Positions 1 through 7,150 of a stretch of DNA of 10,099 nt are shown here, piece after piece. A program made the position numbers and the translations under genes. Origin of the DNA: Elusimicrobiota bacterium (GTDB lineage Bacteria; Elusimicrobiota; Elusimicrobia; 2-02-FULL-39-32); assembly GCA_023249835.1 (NCBI GenBank), contig JAHFBY010000025.1, forward strand, positions 1 through 10,099, given 5' to 3'. Below the pieces are notes generated by a model. That model was not told the DNA's origin. It made no database searches and worked only from the letters and a program-made list of their open reading frames with translations. The stretch's first letter is position 1; every line of letters starts with the position of its first letter.

Positions 1-104
1 TCCTGCCAGGGGTCTATTGAAACTGATACAGAGCGTCGCTTCGCTCCGAAGTGGCAGCTTTGATTAAACTGGTGGCAGAATTGATTAAATTACGCACTTA
101 TACA
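1..104. mobile_element. Terminal end of an IS21-like insertion sequence (partial)
   Basis: The segment carries two adjacent, imperfect direct repeats of about 21 bp (51-70 and 71-92), both of the form GTGGCAG followed by TTGATTAAA. A third, more diverged copy at 4-25 has the CAGG core and TTGAAACTG. Multiple short repeats at the tips are typical of IS21-family elements, whose ends begin 5'-TG. Read on the minus strand, the likely tip is TGTATAAGTGCG at 104-93, exactly where the neighbouring transposase reading frame stops matching its family. A small GAGCG/CGCTC hairpin lies at 31-46. The istA/istB genes would be outside the window. The family assignment is from the end structure only; the boundary could be off by several bases. 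Confidence 0.55.
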
Positions 105-557
105 GAATTCCACATCCATCGTGTTTGATAGTTCCCAACTTATCACGTAGCGGCTGTACCAATCCATAATTACTGTCAGATACACAAAGTCTCCGGCCAA
201 CGGAATATAAGTTATATCTGTAGACCATACTTGGTTAGGATGATCGACGGCTAATCCTTTAAGCAAATAGGGATACCGCATATTCTTTCTGTCCGGTAGG
301 CTTAAATTAGGCTTCGGATAAATTGCTTCTAACCCCATCATCCTCATCAATCGCCGCGCTCGTTTACGGTTCACTTTATACCCCAAACGCTGTAAATGTA
401 CAGCCATTCGCCGTGACCCATAAAAGGGACATTCCATATATTTCTCATCAATCAAACGCATCAGTAAAAGGTTTTCAGCGCTCTCTGCTTTCCCTTGATA
501 GTACCAGCTTGACCGGCTTATCCCGACTAGTTCGCATTGACGCTTTATTGTTAGCAT
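90..557 (-). pseudogene. IS3-family transposase orfB, truncated after first catalytic Asp
   Basis: This encodes the N-terminal half of an IS3-family DDE integrase. The HTH_21-like start (residues 1-80; SISRSSWYY-like GISRSSWYY, YGSRRM, RLMRMMGL) leads into the rve integrase core with VWSTDITYIPL. D114 is the first catalytic acid, and MDWYSRYVISW follows. After NTMDVEFC the family continues with a helix and then the second catalytic region (TDQGSQFT-like) and the glutamate, but here only ISA and a stop follow, encoded by the IS21-like end. Full proteins are about 270-290 residues; 155 remain. The frame is open upstream of the ATG at 557, giving RQGLSFDDKRKIVGEYP just before it, so the element normally makes this protein as a fusion with orfA. 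It is non-functional as it stands. Confidence 0.85.
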
Positions 558-588
558 AGGATATTCTCCAACGATCTTTCGCTTATCA

Positions 589-873
589 TCAAAAGATAAT
601 CCCTGTCTTTTTTTTTAGCCAGTCCAACTCCACTTTTAACTGGCCGATCTGGCTATAGAGTTGATCCTTCAGTTTCTCTTCCGCTCCGCTTACTTGCTCT
701 CTCTGTTTTGAAAAAATCTGCGCCAATCCTTGGTGCGCCTCTTTCTTCCATTTGCAAACTTGGTTCGGATGAACCCCATATTCTCCAGCGATCTCGTTCG
801 CTGTCCTTTGTCCTTTAAGCGCTTCCAATGCTACCTTTGCTTTTAACTCTCCGCTGTATCGTTTCTTTTGCAT
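589..873 (-). CDS. IS3-family transposase orfA
   Basis: This is the DNA-binding subunit of the IS3-family transposase, 94 residues. Residues 4-45 form the helix-turn-helix (YSGELKAKVALEAL, then ANEIAGEYGVHPNQVCKWKKE), followed by a leucine-zipper-like helix (AEEKLKDQLYSQIGQLKVELDWLKKK) that mediates dimerisation in the family. I chose the ATG at 873 because a GGAGG lies 7 nt upstream; an in-frame ATG at 900 would add ten residues but has no such site. The gene ends just after a run of nine A residues (608-616 on the plus strand), where slippage or an indel can connect it to orfB. It looks intact, but it has no full-length orfB partner in this window. Confidence 0.85.
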   Translation of the reverse strand: MQKKRYSGELKAKVALEALKGQRTANEIAGEYGVHPNQVCKWKKEAHQGLAQIFSKQREQVSGAEEKLKDQLYSQIGQLKVELDWLKKKTGIIF

Positions 874-918
874 GTCGTTTCCTCCAGGTGTTTCTCCCAT
901 TTTATCACCTTAACATGC

Positions 919-938
919 TGTCCGAATATTGGGGTCCA
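919..938 (-). repeat. IS3 terminal inverted repeat, orfA side
   Basis: The minus strand reads TGGACCCCAATATTCGGACA inward from 938, matching the usual form of IS150-group ends (TG, a C-rich stretch, then ATTCGGACA). No partner is visible because the other end of the element is absent, so target-site duplication cannot be tested. Confidence 0.6.
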
Positions 939-981
939 TTATAGTTTGTTCGCTCAAATCGCCGATTCCGACCCACCTTTT

Positions 982-1185
982 TTATTTTCTAATGCATAAT
1001 CTCGGATAAATAATCCTCCAGGATCCTGAACGGATTCTGTAGAATTCGGAATTAATAAGACGTGTAGATCGTGGGGGATGTTGGTCCTGCCGCAAATTAA
1101 GAATTCCTTGTCTAACCTGGGTTCGTTCGGGTTTAGGGATTAGCTCATAGGACTTGAGCTCTTTTTTTGCGATTTCAACGCGCAC
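982..1185 (-). CDS. RelE/ParE-family toxin, probably C-terminally truncated
   Basis: The product resembles RelE/ParE-superfamily toxins (ribosome-dependent mRNA interferases or gyrase poisons). The order VEIAKKELKSYELIPKPE, then an ILNLRQDQHPP helix and loop, then LINSEFYRIRSGSWRIIY matches the family pattern of KALKxLxKIP, NPRPPGxKKL and FYRIRVGDYRIIY. The family normally continues for about 20 more residues with a basic, catalytic last strand (LRVGHRREVY-like); here it changes to PRLCIRK and stops, about 45 bp before the IS3 end. The GTG at 1185 (VRVEIAKK) fits the family N-terminus best; a TTG at 1218 would add 11 residues. Either start overlaps the antitoxin gene, as expected for translational coupling. 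Toxicity is doubtful without the last strand. Confidence 0.65.
   Translation of the reverse strand: MRVEIAKKELKSYELIPKPERTQVRQGILNLRQDQHPPRSTRLINSEFYRIRSGSWRIIYPRLCIRK
985..996 (+). repeat. 12-bp inverted repeat flanking the toxin-antitoxin pair, toxin side
   Basis: TTTTCTAATGCA here is the exact reverse complement of TGCATTAGAAAA at 1435-1446, on the promoter side of the antitoxin. On both sides a GGATAAA motif (rc on the second copy) follows at similar distance. The copies bracket the toxin-antitoxin genes, the first overlapping the toxin stop codon by no bases but lying directly after the last coding codons in plus orientation. Confidence 0.5.
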
Positions 1186-1414
1186 GTTTATGTTTTTCTT
1201 TTCTAACGTACGCTTCAAAATCTACCGCTGATTTTTGATTTTTTCTATACTCGGAAAGAATTTTTTCCGCTTCTTTTATATCTTGGATGTCCTCTTCAAA
1301 AACAGTTTTGACAGCATCAGTAACTATTTGACTCATGGGCGTTGATGAGTTTACGCTGAGCTGTTTCATTATTTGATGTATTTTATCAGACAAGTAAAGA
1401 GTTGTTCGTATCAT
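1175..1414 (-). CDS. RelB/CopG-type antitoxin
   Basis: This 79-residue protein looks like an antitoxin that neutralises the downstream toxin and represses its own promoter. The N-terminus MIRTTLYLSDKIHQIMKQLS is a ribbon-helix-helix strand and helix, followed by MSQIVTDAVKTVFEED, the second helix. The C-terminal part, EAEKILSEYRKNQKSAVDFEAYVRK, matches the toxin-binding tail common in RelB/DinJ-like proteins. The start is supported by AGGAGG at 1421-1426 (minus strand), 6 nt before the ATG. The coding end overlaps the toxin start by 11 nt (GTG start) or 44 nt (TTG start), so the two genes form one operon. A palindrome and -35 box lie directly upstream. The protein appears complete. Confidence 0.8.
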   Translation of the reverse strand: MIRTTLYLSDKIHQIMKQLSVNSSTPMSQIVTDAVKTVFEEDIQDIKEAEKILSEYRKNQKSAVDFEAYVRKEKHKRAR

Positions 1415-1434
1415 TTTAGTCCTCCTTTATCCTT

Positions 1435-1446
1435 TGCATTAGAAAA
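1435..1446 (-). repeat. 12-bp inverted repeat flanking the toxin-antitoxin pair, promoter side
   Basis: TGCATTAGAAAA pairs perfectly with TTTTCTAATGCA at 985-996. It sits between the -35 region and the ribosome binding site of the antitoxin gene. A third copy of the core (GCATTAGAAAAA) lies at 8352-8363, between the two beta-propeller genes. Confidence 0.5.
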
Positions 1447-1469
1447 ACAGTAAAACATAATTATGTCAA
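1447..1469 (-). promoter_or_regulatory. Toxin-antitoxin operon promoter and operator
   Basis: On the minus strand a consensus -35 box TTGACA occupies 1469-1464. It overlaps a perfect 12-bp palindrome ACATAATTATGT at 1455-1466. Ribbon-helix-helix antitoxins bind short palindromes at their own promoters, so this is the obvious autoregulatory operator. The -10 box is weak: TTTTCT at 17 bp spacing or TCTAAT at 20 bp. The leader would be short and contains the AGGAGG site of the antitoxin. Confidence 0.6.
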
Positions 1470-1473
1470 GTAA

Positions 1474-1629
1474 TCTAAGGAAGCATCAGCAATTCCGCAA
1501 CATCCAACTATAGTTCCCCGCCAGCTCCTGCACAGCTTAGCGTCTCTGGTAGAAATGGTCAAAACCAACCATACCGAGGCCTTAGCAAACGAAATCCAAT
1601 CCCACATCCTCTACGCTGTGCAGCAATAA
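1474..1629 (+). pseudogene. Orphan open fragment, possible C-terminal gene remnant
   Basis: A plus-strand frame of 51 codons has coding-like composition but no start codon near its beginning; the only ATG is at 1555. Its translation ends with LASLVEMVKTNHTEALANEIQ followed by SHILYAVQQ and TAA, which reads like an amphipathic helical C-terminus. I do not recognise the family. The frame is closed by TAA at 1471 and lies between the toxin-antitoxin promoter and the convergent 3' end of the large ankyrin gene. The rest of the 1415-1658 gap shows only the antitoxin leader and promoter; I see no terminator for the ankyrin gene. It could equally be a chance ORF. Confidence 0.25.
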
Positions 1630-1658
1630 TATTGAGCCCTTTAGTTTTACGTAGATGG

Positions 1659-4600
1659 CTACTGTTGCGATAGGAAAAGCGCTTCAACGCCGTTGTCGGA
1701 TAACGCCTCCTCTGCGGTTTTTCCTCCGGCGGCTAAAAGCAAACCAACCATCATTTCATATTTATATTCTTGAGCCCACTGCAAAGGGGTTTTGCCCAAC
1801 CGGTCGATGCCGTTAGGATTATAAGTACGGGACAAATGGTAGGTCGCTTCCCGGAAGTTGTTTTGATGCACCGCTTCCAACAGGTTCGCTGTCCTGGTCT
1901 CAAGGTTGGAACGGCCAAAACGACCCAGCTTAATATAGAGCTCTCCCACCTTGGACATTCTGAAGTATTCCATGGCTTTGAGCGTCATTGTCATCCTCTG
2001 TTTATAGACCTTCTTATCTTTTTCATTGGACCCAACCCAATGAACTCCGTCCCAATAACGGTTGTAATGCTCCGCTGCCAATGACGCAAGGAGTTCAATG
2101 ATTTTGACTTTATCCGGGGCATTGGCTGCGCTGAACGCGAAATCAAACAACGTTTCATCTACAAGATGGCTGTTAAATATATGCCATTGTTCCTTATCCC
2201 AATCATATCGCCCCTGCGTCAAGGTCTTAAGGATATCGATCAATGCGTCCGAAGATGGCGAACCTTGCGCCATTTTTACTGCACTTTGTCGAATTGCCGC
2301 GGCCAGGTCTCTGCTAAAATTCGGATCCTCGCCAGAGACCCTATGGGGAGAAGCGCACAATAGAAAACAATAAACTAAGGAAAGCGAATTGAGGTAAATG
2401 TTCGTTCCGTTAGCATAGCTTTGACTATCCTGCATTGGGACGCTCCCTATGAAATGCAACGGCTGCTCTTGAGCGCTAAAAAGGTGCCGGGCAATTTTAA
2501 CGTAATTTTGGGAGGGGAGCGGCAGAGCCCCTGGAGACCAGAACTCATTTGACAACTGCTGTACCGCGTGCGAACCCGGCAACAAGCGCAAAACGCTCTC
2601 CGTTAGGGGCATAGGCGCTAGAAATTCCAAAATAATCCGCATGGCAAAACCCGGAAGGTCAAAGATCTCCGCATTAATTTTTTCCGTAAGTTCACCGTTA
2701 AGATACCGGTTAACTAATTCTGAGGACCGGCGGCTAACCCGCTGCAAAGAGTTTAATCCTGAACCCGAACGCTCTTGATGAATGCCTGCAATCACCCTAT
2801 GCTTCGCAGTCCAATCCAAAAGAGCGCCCGCGCGGTTGAGATCTCTCAACTTCGCTGGGTTCATGGACGGTTTGGACATTTGGACGAAGAAGTTTTTAGA
2901 ATCTTGGCGATGTCTTGCCAAGAGGTTACTTAGTTCTTGGGGAAACTGCCCTCCGTTAAATATATATTGCTTTAACTGCTCTTGATGTTGCCGCTCAGTA
3001 ACCCGCAGAGTCAAGCCTAAAGCAGTCAACAATTGGCGGACCTCCGCTGGGATCTGGGCAACCCGCAGATAGATTTCCCGCCAAAATTCCGGGGGTTGCC
3101 GGAGCAATAGGGCCGCGTAATCAAAGATCGAGAGGTCGGACAATTTATGGTAAACGGAATTGGTAATAGCGCCGGCAAGCAGGACATTATTTCTACCCAT
3201 GTGCATCGCGTTTGCCCCTGCGGCCAAAAGGATGAATATGATTTCAGTTACGGGATGTTCGGTCGCGTATTCTAAGGGGGGCTGATTCCTCAAATCAAGC
3301 TTATGCACGTCCGCTCCATAGAACAGGAGCAGGTTAATGATTTCTTTAAACCCGCAGACCACCGCTAAGTGCAGCGGGGAACCTTGCAAAGTTAAAAGGT
3401 CCAGACTCGCATTATGCTCTATCAATAGCGCTACCAAGTTATAATGTTTATTGCGCACCGCCCAATGGATTGCTGCCCAAAGCTTCTCATCTTGCAAATC
3501 GATTTGAGCGTTTTTTTCCAACAACAATCGCGCCACCGCTTCATGGTTGTTTCTGACCGCACAAATTAAGGGGGTCCGATTGCTCTCGTCCAACGCGTTT
3601 ACGTTCGCGCCGTATCGCAATAATTTTTGGACGGTCCTTAAATTTCCGTTAACCGCGGCCCAATGCAGGGGCGTCATTTTAAAAGCATCCACAGCTTCAA
3701 CATCCGTACCTGCGTTCAAAAGTATTTCAGTGCACTCCCAATCGCCTTCCTCCGCGGCAACGTGCAGGAACGTTTTATTCTTCTCAATCGTGGAACTATG
3801 AACGTCAGCTCCACCCGCAATTAATCGCCCGACCCAACCCGGCTCATTGTTTTTTATGCCGAGATATGCTGCATAATCTTTTTCGAATTGACGCGCCGGC
3901 AGTTCTGCATTGCGCCAAGACTGGTCCCTGAAACTAAAGTAACGCTTGATTAGCTCATGACCATTGAAGTTAGATTCTTTTTTTTGCAAGTATTTGAGCA
4001 GCCTTTTGCGCGCCATTTCCGTTCTAAAAATAACCCTGAGCCCTAACCAAACACTCTCCCTCTGCTGGGAACTGTTCAAACCGATGTAGAGGTCGCGCAT
4101 GAACGGCAGCGGTTGGCGCTGTGCAATTTCCAATATTTCTTCGTCCTTGGTTTTCTTCATAAAATATTGCCAAAACTCTTGTGCGATTTCGGAGCGCATT
4201 TCTAGCGGCGTATTTTGCGCGTGGTTTAAAGAGTAGGGGTCGGCTCCGATCTTAATCAAGAAAGTCGCCACATTGTAATGTTTGCTGCCCAGAGCTAAGT
4301 GCAAAGCTGTATTGCCGTCGTAATCTCGCCCAAACGTTGAGGAGCCGACGGTGATTAACAGCTTAACCATGGGCAAATGGCCGTAACGAGCCGCCATTAA
4401 AAGCGGGCTACCGCGCAAGGAATCACCCTCCAGCTCTGCGCCATGCTGCAAAAGGACAGACGCGGACGCCGTGCATCCAAACTGCGCTGCCAACTGCAGA
4501 AGCGTGAACAGCTTAACGTTCAGTACGTCTGTCTGCGCTCCCCGGGAAATAAGAAAAGCCGTCAAAACGGCGTCATTCCTTAAAACGGCTATGGTGATGG

Positions 4601-7106
4601 GCCGATAACCATAATTGTTTTCGGCGTTCAAATTGGCCCCAGCGTCTAAGAGTAAGGTGACTATTTTTATTGATCCGGTTTCACACGCGATGTGCAGAGC
4701 CGTTGATCCATTAAAACACCTTTGGTTCACCTCCGCGCCCGCAGCCAAAAGTACGCGCACATTTTCTTCGTTGCCGTTATACACCGCGTTTAAAAGCGGA
4801 GTGATATTAAAGGAGTCCATAATATTGACGCTCCAACTCTTTCTCAATTGGAGCAGGATCTGTTTTATGCTGCTGCCTCCGGCGGCTTCCGCTAAGGTTA
4901 AGCAGAGCGCGGCCGGGGGAGAAAAATAATCGTTGTTCCAGCACGAGTGCAATTTAATGGCGTACTTTAAGTGGACTAATAAATAGGCGCGAAAAACCAT
5001 GCTGAGCGCGCGATGCAGAGTGTCCCAAGATCCGGGTTGGGCGCTAAACTCTATCCAGGCGTTGCCGTTATAAAACAAGGGATGCAAACTCATGGCAATG
5101 GCAATTGTCGCTTGCTGCGCAAGTTTGGTATACCTGTCAAACTCCTCACGGGTGGTGGGCCGGGCGCTACCCAACTGTTGCAAAAATTGGTTTCGACTCA
5201 AGGCTCGCGTCCATTGGTCATAGTTGGCGAACTTCCATTTCCGCTCTCCGGTGCAAAGCCAACGGACCACGGTGTAGGATGAGCTCGACATTTTATCGCG
5301 AAACACCGCGGTATCAAAAATATTTTTAAACGATCCCGGGTTTAAGGACTCCTCATATAATAACCGGATAAACTGTTCCGCAGCCAACGTCAAGGCGTTC
5401 GGGTTGGGCAGAACAGTCGTTTTGTTTTCAATAAAATATAATTGGAGCAAGTGAAAAATGCCGACTAAGCCTTGGGTTTCTGCCCGCTCAACATTTTGGC
5501 GATCCTCCTTACGGTTTAAATTTATATCGTTCCTCTCCCGCCAAAAAGTCATTAGCGCAGGTTTATTTTGAGATACGTGCAGGCTCCAACCATTGCCAAG
5601 CGACAAAATAAAACGAAAGCCTTTGCCGTCTCCTGACTTCTCCATCCCACGGATCATTTCCTTTAACCCTTTGCGCTGGCGGGCGTAAGCGTTGAGCTCT
5701 TCCACCTTCTCTTTCCAAGAGTCCGCAGCCTCCATAAAATTAATAGCGCAGAGTTTGGAGGTCAGGAGTTGGGGAACCATCTTGGTTTTGGCCGTGGCGA
5801 ACAGCGGGTTCTCCAGGCAAGAGGGGGGCGGAGCCAAGGTGAGCTGCTCGCCGCGGAACAAGCGTTCGAGCGGAGCAGGGTTCGGATCGTATTCCTTTAA
5901 ATAGTCGGTTCCAGAAACAGGAGCCTTACCTAAACTTGGGGTTAGGACTTGCGCGGAAATTTTTTCTTTTTTTAGAATTTCTAAAATGGCTTGGGTGTGA
6001 AACCCTCCAACTACGAGGATTAAGATCGGGCGGACTCCTGAAAATGGAGTCTGGTTTGCCCGGCGCAAAAAGTTTTTGATCAACGCGCTGTTCCTTTTTA
6101 ACGCATCGCGGTTGAAGCGCTCAAAAGCGGCAAGCGCTAAAGGGGGGACCTGGTCCGTTAGACGCAAGCCCAGGCGCGCGAACCCTTGCGCAATCTCATT
6201 TGCCAAAGAGCCTTCCTTGGGGTAAGCTTCCGCATCTTGGGGTTTGAGCTTAAAAGAAACGAGATCCTCCAGCGCGGACAAATCTTGATCCAGTTTCAGG
6301 CTCGTTTTTTCTGCAACGCTCTTGGCCAATATATCGCCGGTTGATTTTTCCAGACGCGCCAGTGCCAACGCCAGTTCACCAATATCCGCAGCGCGCAAAA
6401 AAACTTTGGTCTGATCATTTTGGGAACGGGCCTGCCGCATCAAAAACCGCAGATACTTCTTTAGCCCTAAACTGCCTTGCGCGTAAAGCCTGCGCCTATG
6501 ATCCCACTTTTTTAATGCCGGGTTCCAATGGTTTTCTTTATATTGGTCTAAGGCGGAGCGCAAGCGCTGGATCCGGGCAGAAACAGCCGGAGCGTTCGGG
6601 GCCGCCGCAAGGTAGGCTTGCACGTGGTCAAGGTAAAGCTCTTTGTTTTCCGCACCCCAAAATTCGAGCCTGGGGTTTTGCGAACAAAGTCCGGCAAATT
6701 CAATCCCACTGATCCAGCCTTGCTGCAAAAAATAGGAAAAAACTGCTTTTTTGGCCGACGCCTGTCCGGGAAAATCGCGGTGCCAACTGAAATCCAAAGG
6801 ACCCTCCGCTCCCTCCACGCCCACGATCGCATAAGCGCGCTCGCTCAAAGTTTGAATGATCCGCGCAATATCCTTTTGCGCGGCCACGTTTTGGTGCACG
6901 TCTTGGACGATATAAACCCGGGGCGCGCCGCCGCCGCCGCCGTCCGACTCTAAGGCTCGCGTGCGCAAGGAGGCATCGCGCCGTTCATCCCAGAGCGAAC
7001 ATTGCGCAAACGGGGCCGCCCAATTGATAAACAAATAGGACGCCAATACAAGGCGCGCTGTGTACCAAATAAAATACTTGTTATTTTTCCTCATCAAAAT
7101 AATCAT
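1659..7106 (-). CDS. Large exported ankyrin-repeat protein with ChaN/TraB/EreA-like N-terminal domain
   Basis: The 1815-residue product starts with a basic segment and a hydrophobic stretch (about 10-35, ending AAPFAQC), a signal peptide or anchor. Residues 60-400 resemble the ChaN/TraB/EreA/TIKI superfamily: YIVQDVHQN (D69, H71), VGVEGAEG (E98, E101) and VVGGFHTQ (H370), the paired acid/His and GxxH signature thought to bind metal or haem. Residues 440-760 are unrecognised. Ankyrin array 1 spans about 764-970 (six repeats and a half), a helical spacer follows, array 2 spans about 1088-1305 (about six), and 1.5 repeats lie at 1739-1790. The 1305-1735 region is unrecognised. Five glycines at about 55-59 link the signal to the first domain. 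ATG 7106 has no ribosome binding site; ATG 7094 (MRKNNKYF) gives a better signal peptide and fits the promoter. The likely role is binding proteins outside the cytoplasm; the activity of the first domain is unknown. Confidence 0.85.
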   Translation of the reverse strand: MIILMRKNNKYFIWYTARLVLASYLFINWAAPFAQCSLWDERRDASLRTRALESDGGGGGAPRVYIVQDVHQNVAAQKDIARIIQTLSERAYAIVGVEGAEGPLDFSWHRDFPGQASAKKAVFSYFLQQGWISGIEFAGLCSQNPRLEFWGAENKELYLDHVQAYLAAAPNAPAVSARIQRLRSALDQYKENHWNPALKKWDHRRRLYAQGSLGLKKYLRFLMRQARSQNDQTKVFLRAADIGELALALARLEKSTGDILAKSVAEKTSLKLDQDLSALEDLVSFKLKPQDAEAYPKEGSLANEIAQGFARLGLRLTDQVPPLALAAFERFNRDALKRNSALIKNFLRRANQTPFSGVRPILILVVGGFHTQAILEILKKEKISAQVLTPSLGKAPVSGTDYLKEYDPNPAPLERLFRGEQLTLAPPPSCLENPLFATAKTKMVPQLLTSKLCAINFMEAADSWKEKVEELNAYARQRKGLKEMIRGMEKSGDGKGFRFILSLGNGWSLHVSQNKPALMTFWRERNDINLNRKEDRQNVERAETQGLVGIFHLLQLYFIENKTTVLPNPNALTLAAEQFIRLLYEESLNPGSFKNIFDTAVFRDKMSSSSYTVVRWLCTGERKWKFANYDQWTRALSRNQFLQQLGSARPTTREEFDRYTKLAQQATIAIAMSLHPLFYNGNAWIEFSAQPGSWDTLHRALSMVFRAYLLVHLKYAIKLHSCWNNDYFSPPAALCLTLAEAAGGSSIKQILLQLRKSWSVNIMDSFNITPLLNAVYNGNEENVRVLLAAGAEVNQRCFNGSTALHIACETGSIKIVTLLLDAGANLNAENNYGYRPITIAVLRNDAVLTAFLISRGAQTDVLNVKLFTLLQLAAQFGCTASASVLLQHGAELEGDSLRGSPLLMAARYGHLPMVKLLITVGSSTFGRDYDGNTALHLALGSKHYNVATFLIKIGADPYSLNHAQNTPLEMRSEIAQEFWQYFMKKTKDEEILEIAQRQPLPFMRDLYIGLNSSQQRESVWLGLRVIFRTEMARKRLLKYLQKKESNFNGHELIKRYFSFRDQSWRNAELPARQFEKDYAAYLGIKNNEPGWVGRLIAGGADVHSSTIEKNKTFLHVAAEEGDWECTEILLNAGTDVEAVDAFKMTPLHWAAVNGNLRTVQKLLRYGANVNALDESNRTPLICAVRNNHEAVARLLLEKNAQIDLQDEKLWAAIHWAVRNKHYNLVALLIEHNASLDLLTLQGSPLHLAVVCGFKEIINLLLFYGADVHKLDLRNQPPLEYATEHPVTEIIFILLAAGANAMHMGRNNVLLAGAITNSVYHKLSDLSIFDYAALLLRQPPEFWREIYLRVAQIPAEVRQLLTALGLTLRVTERQHQEQLKQYIFNGGQFPQELSNLLARHRQDSKNFFVQMSKPSMNPAKLRDLNRAGALLDWTAKHRVIAGIHQERSGSGLNSLQRVSRRSSELVNRYLNGELTEKINAEIFDLPGFAMRIILEFLAPMPLTESVLRLLPGSHAVQQLSNEFWSPGALPLPSQNYVKIARHLFSAQEQPLHFIGSVPMQDSQSYANGTNIYLNSLSLVYCFLLCASPHRVSGEDPNFSRDLAAAIRQSAVKMAQGSPSSDALIDILKTLTQGRYDWDKEQWHIFNSHLVDETLFDFAFSAANAPDKVKIIELLASLAAEHYNRYWDGVHWVGSNEKDKKVYKQRMTMTLKAMEYFRMSKVGELYIKLGRFGRSNLETRTANLLEAVHQNNFREATYHLSRTYNPNGIDRLGKTPLQWAQEYKYEMMVGLLLAAGGKTAEEALSDNGVEALFLSQQ

Positions 7107-7132
7107 TTATCATAAGAATTAATGCGTGTCAA
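7105..7132 (-). promoter_or_regulatory. Promoter of the large ankyrin gene
   Basis: The minus strand has a perfect TTGACA at 7132-7127. At 16 bp spacing the -10 candidate is ATAAAT (7110-7105); GATAAA at 15 bp is the alternative. Transcription would then begin near 7098, downstream of the ATG at 7106 and just before the ATG at 7094. This favours the second Met as the start and a leaderless or nearly leaderless message. Confidence 0.45.
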
Positions 7133-7150
7133 ACAAAAGTGATTGGGTAA

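Larger units (their letters stand above)
105..938 (-). mobile_element. IS3-family element, interrupted in orfB
   Basis: An orfA/orfB pair on the minus strand identifies an IS3-family element of the IS150-like kind. The outer (orfA-side) end is present: TGGACCCCAATATTCGGACA, read from 938 to 919, is a typical terminal inverted repeat. The distal half, with the second and third DDE residues and the other terminal repeat, is missing and replaced by IS21-like end sequence. The copy cannot transpose unless the missing part resumes upstream of the window, on the far side of the inserted element. It lies immediately downstream of the toxin gene and may have truncated that locus. Confidence 0.8.

Noticed and set aside
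960..1010. A shifted frame through the toxin 3' end (RDYALENKKGGSESAI after IIY) as proof of a simple frameshift
   Set aside because: The shifted frame is open for only 16 codons and does not resemble the basic C-terminal strand of RelE-type toxins, so it does not restore the family.
764..1305. The ankyrin arrays as a source of DNA-level tandem repeats or a CRISPR-like array
   Set aside because: These numbers are residues of the 1659-7106 protein; the repeats are diverged at DNA level with no constant repeat or spacer length, and no CRISPR array is visible anywhere in the window.
6548..6832. Long open frames antisense or out of frame within the large ankyrin gene and the dehydrogenase-like gene
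   Set aside because: They have no ribosome binding site or recognisable domain and lie wholly inside confidently coding sequence; they are expected in GC-moderate genes.
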